From positions 1 to 64,000 of the forward strand of contig JAPPOQ010000002.1 in assembly GCA_028817895.1 (NCBI GenBank): 64,000 bases of DNA, written 5' to 3'. The stretch comes from Ahrensia sp. (GTDB lineage Bacteria > Pseudomonadota > Alphaproteobacteria > Rhizobiales > Rhizobiaceae). Position numbers and translations under genes: made by a program. The notes under the pieces are model-generated. The model saw only the letters and a list, made by a program, of their open reading frames with translations, had not been told where the DNA came from and ran no database searches. Within the stretch, counting starts at the first letter, position 1, and every line of letters begins with the position of its first letter. This document shows, piece by piece, positions 63,775 through 64,000 of this stretch.

Positions 63775-63811
63775 CGCAAAAATATGTCAGGTAGGTTGAC
63801 ATATTTTTGCG
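63775..63811. promoter_or_regulatory. Perfect 15-bp inverted repeat, probable MarR operator
   Basis: CGCAAAAATATGTCA (63775-63789) and TGACATATTTTTGCG (63797-63811) are perfect complements across 7 bases. The right arm contains TTGACA (63796-63801), the -35 element of a rightward promoter with CATAGT 16 bases on; the left arm offers CTGACA for a leftward promoter. So a bound MarR dimer would control both its own gene and ilvE. Confidence 0.75.
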
Positions 63812-63880
63812 CAACTTCATAGTGCGGCGGTTTCAATTCGCCGCCTTTGGACCCAGCGCGGCATCTGCGGAGACAATATC

Positions 63881-64000
63881 ATGGCTGGAGTTCCGTTCGA
63901 TCAGCTTAGTGGCGAAATCTGGTACAATGGAGAATTTGTCGATTGGGGTGATGCCACCATGCATGTGCTCACCCACGGCCTGCATTATGCAAGCTCCGTA
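63881..64000 (+). CDS. ilvE: Branched-chain amino acid aminotransferase (partial, 5' end only)
   Basis: The first 40 codons of an IlvE-type fold-IV aminotransferase; the gene is cut by the window end and continues beyond it. The visible start, [17 protein letters not shown], then [19 protein letters not shown], is the conserved N-terminus of branched-chain aminotransferases. It transfers amino groups to make leucine, isoleucine and valine. Its promoter overlaps the inverted repeat at 63775-63811, so it may be regulated by the MarR protein. Confidence 0.92.
   Translation, partial: MAGVPFDQLSGEIWYNGEFVDWGDATMHVLTHGLHYASSV

Overview
The window reads as the chromosome of an alphaproteobacterium, most likely a member of the Hyphomicrobiales (Rhizobiales). 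The support is indirect but consistent. Housekeeping proteins (RpoD, DnaG, CarA, CarB, TrxB, GreA, IlvE) have alphaproteobacterial-style N-termini. Candidate promoters resemble the rhizobial CTTGAC-N17-CTATAT pattern. A PetP/LdtR-type MarR regulator sits beside an OmpR-type regulator, a histidine kinase and ilvE. A small RNA candidate has the two loop-exposed CCTCCTCCC motifs known from the rhizobial alpha-r14 family. Genes are dense, often overlapping by 1-4 bases. I saw no rRNA, prophage, IS element or CRISPR array.

Layout. 0-6.2 kb: a small secreted protein, an EamA exporter, a secreted alpha/beta hydrolase, a COG2907 flavoprotein with a DUF1365 partner, an SDR and a TerC-family membrane protein. 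6.2-11.4 kb: a tightly packed leftward cluster (M19 dipeptidase-like protein with a damaged metal site, an unrecognised 568-residue protein, a DUF3726 protein, an Ldh2-type dehydrogenase) with a divergent SDR, then a tRNA with anticodon CAU. 11.5-18.7 kb: SIMPL protein, small exported proteins, YjbQ, a GH31 glucosidase, HlyU and rpoD. 18.8-29.7 kb: a sugar/polyol catabolic locus with a DhaKL-type kinase, a two-ATPase ABC importer with an extra small membrane protein, a Gfo/Idh dehydrogenase, a TIM-barrel isomerase and a LacI regulator with two candidate operators. 29.7-42.5 kb: a class III cyclase, dnaG, yqeY, carA, a zinc peptidase, a DUF2306/LytTR pair, a toxin-antitoxin pair and carB behind a terminator-like hairpin.

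42.8-51.4 kb: an eight-gene rightward run whose last seven genes abut or overlap. It has an SsuA/THI5-type ABC importer, a cytosine-deaminase-like amidohydrolase, an FAD oxidase, two flavodoxin-fold reductases, a 2-oxoglutarate/Fe(II) oxygenase and a creatininase-family hydrolase. This looks like uptake and stepwise breakdown of a small nitrogen heterocycle. I do not know a described pathway with this gene set, so it is my best candidate for an undescribed system. Just after it, on the other strand, lies the alpha-r14-like anti-Shine-Dalgarno RNA.

51.7-64 kb: LysR, uronate dehydrogenase, trxB, an ELM1-family protein, two glutathione transferases, greA, a methyltransferase, a serine/threonine dehydratase, an aspartate aminotransferase, a DUF1499 protein, a kinase/regulator pair, a MarR regulator with a perfect 15-bp inverted repeat at its promoter, and the start of ilvE, cut by the window end.

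All family assignments come from reading motifs and remembered family features, not from database searches. Start codons were moved downstream where a ribosome binding site or family alignment favoured it.
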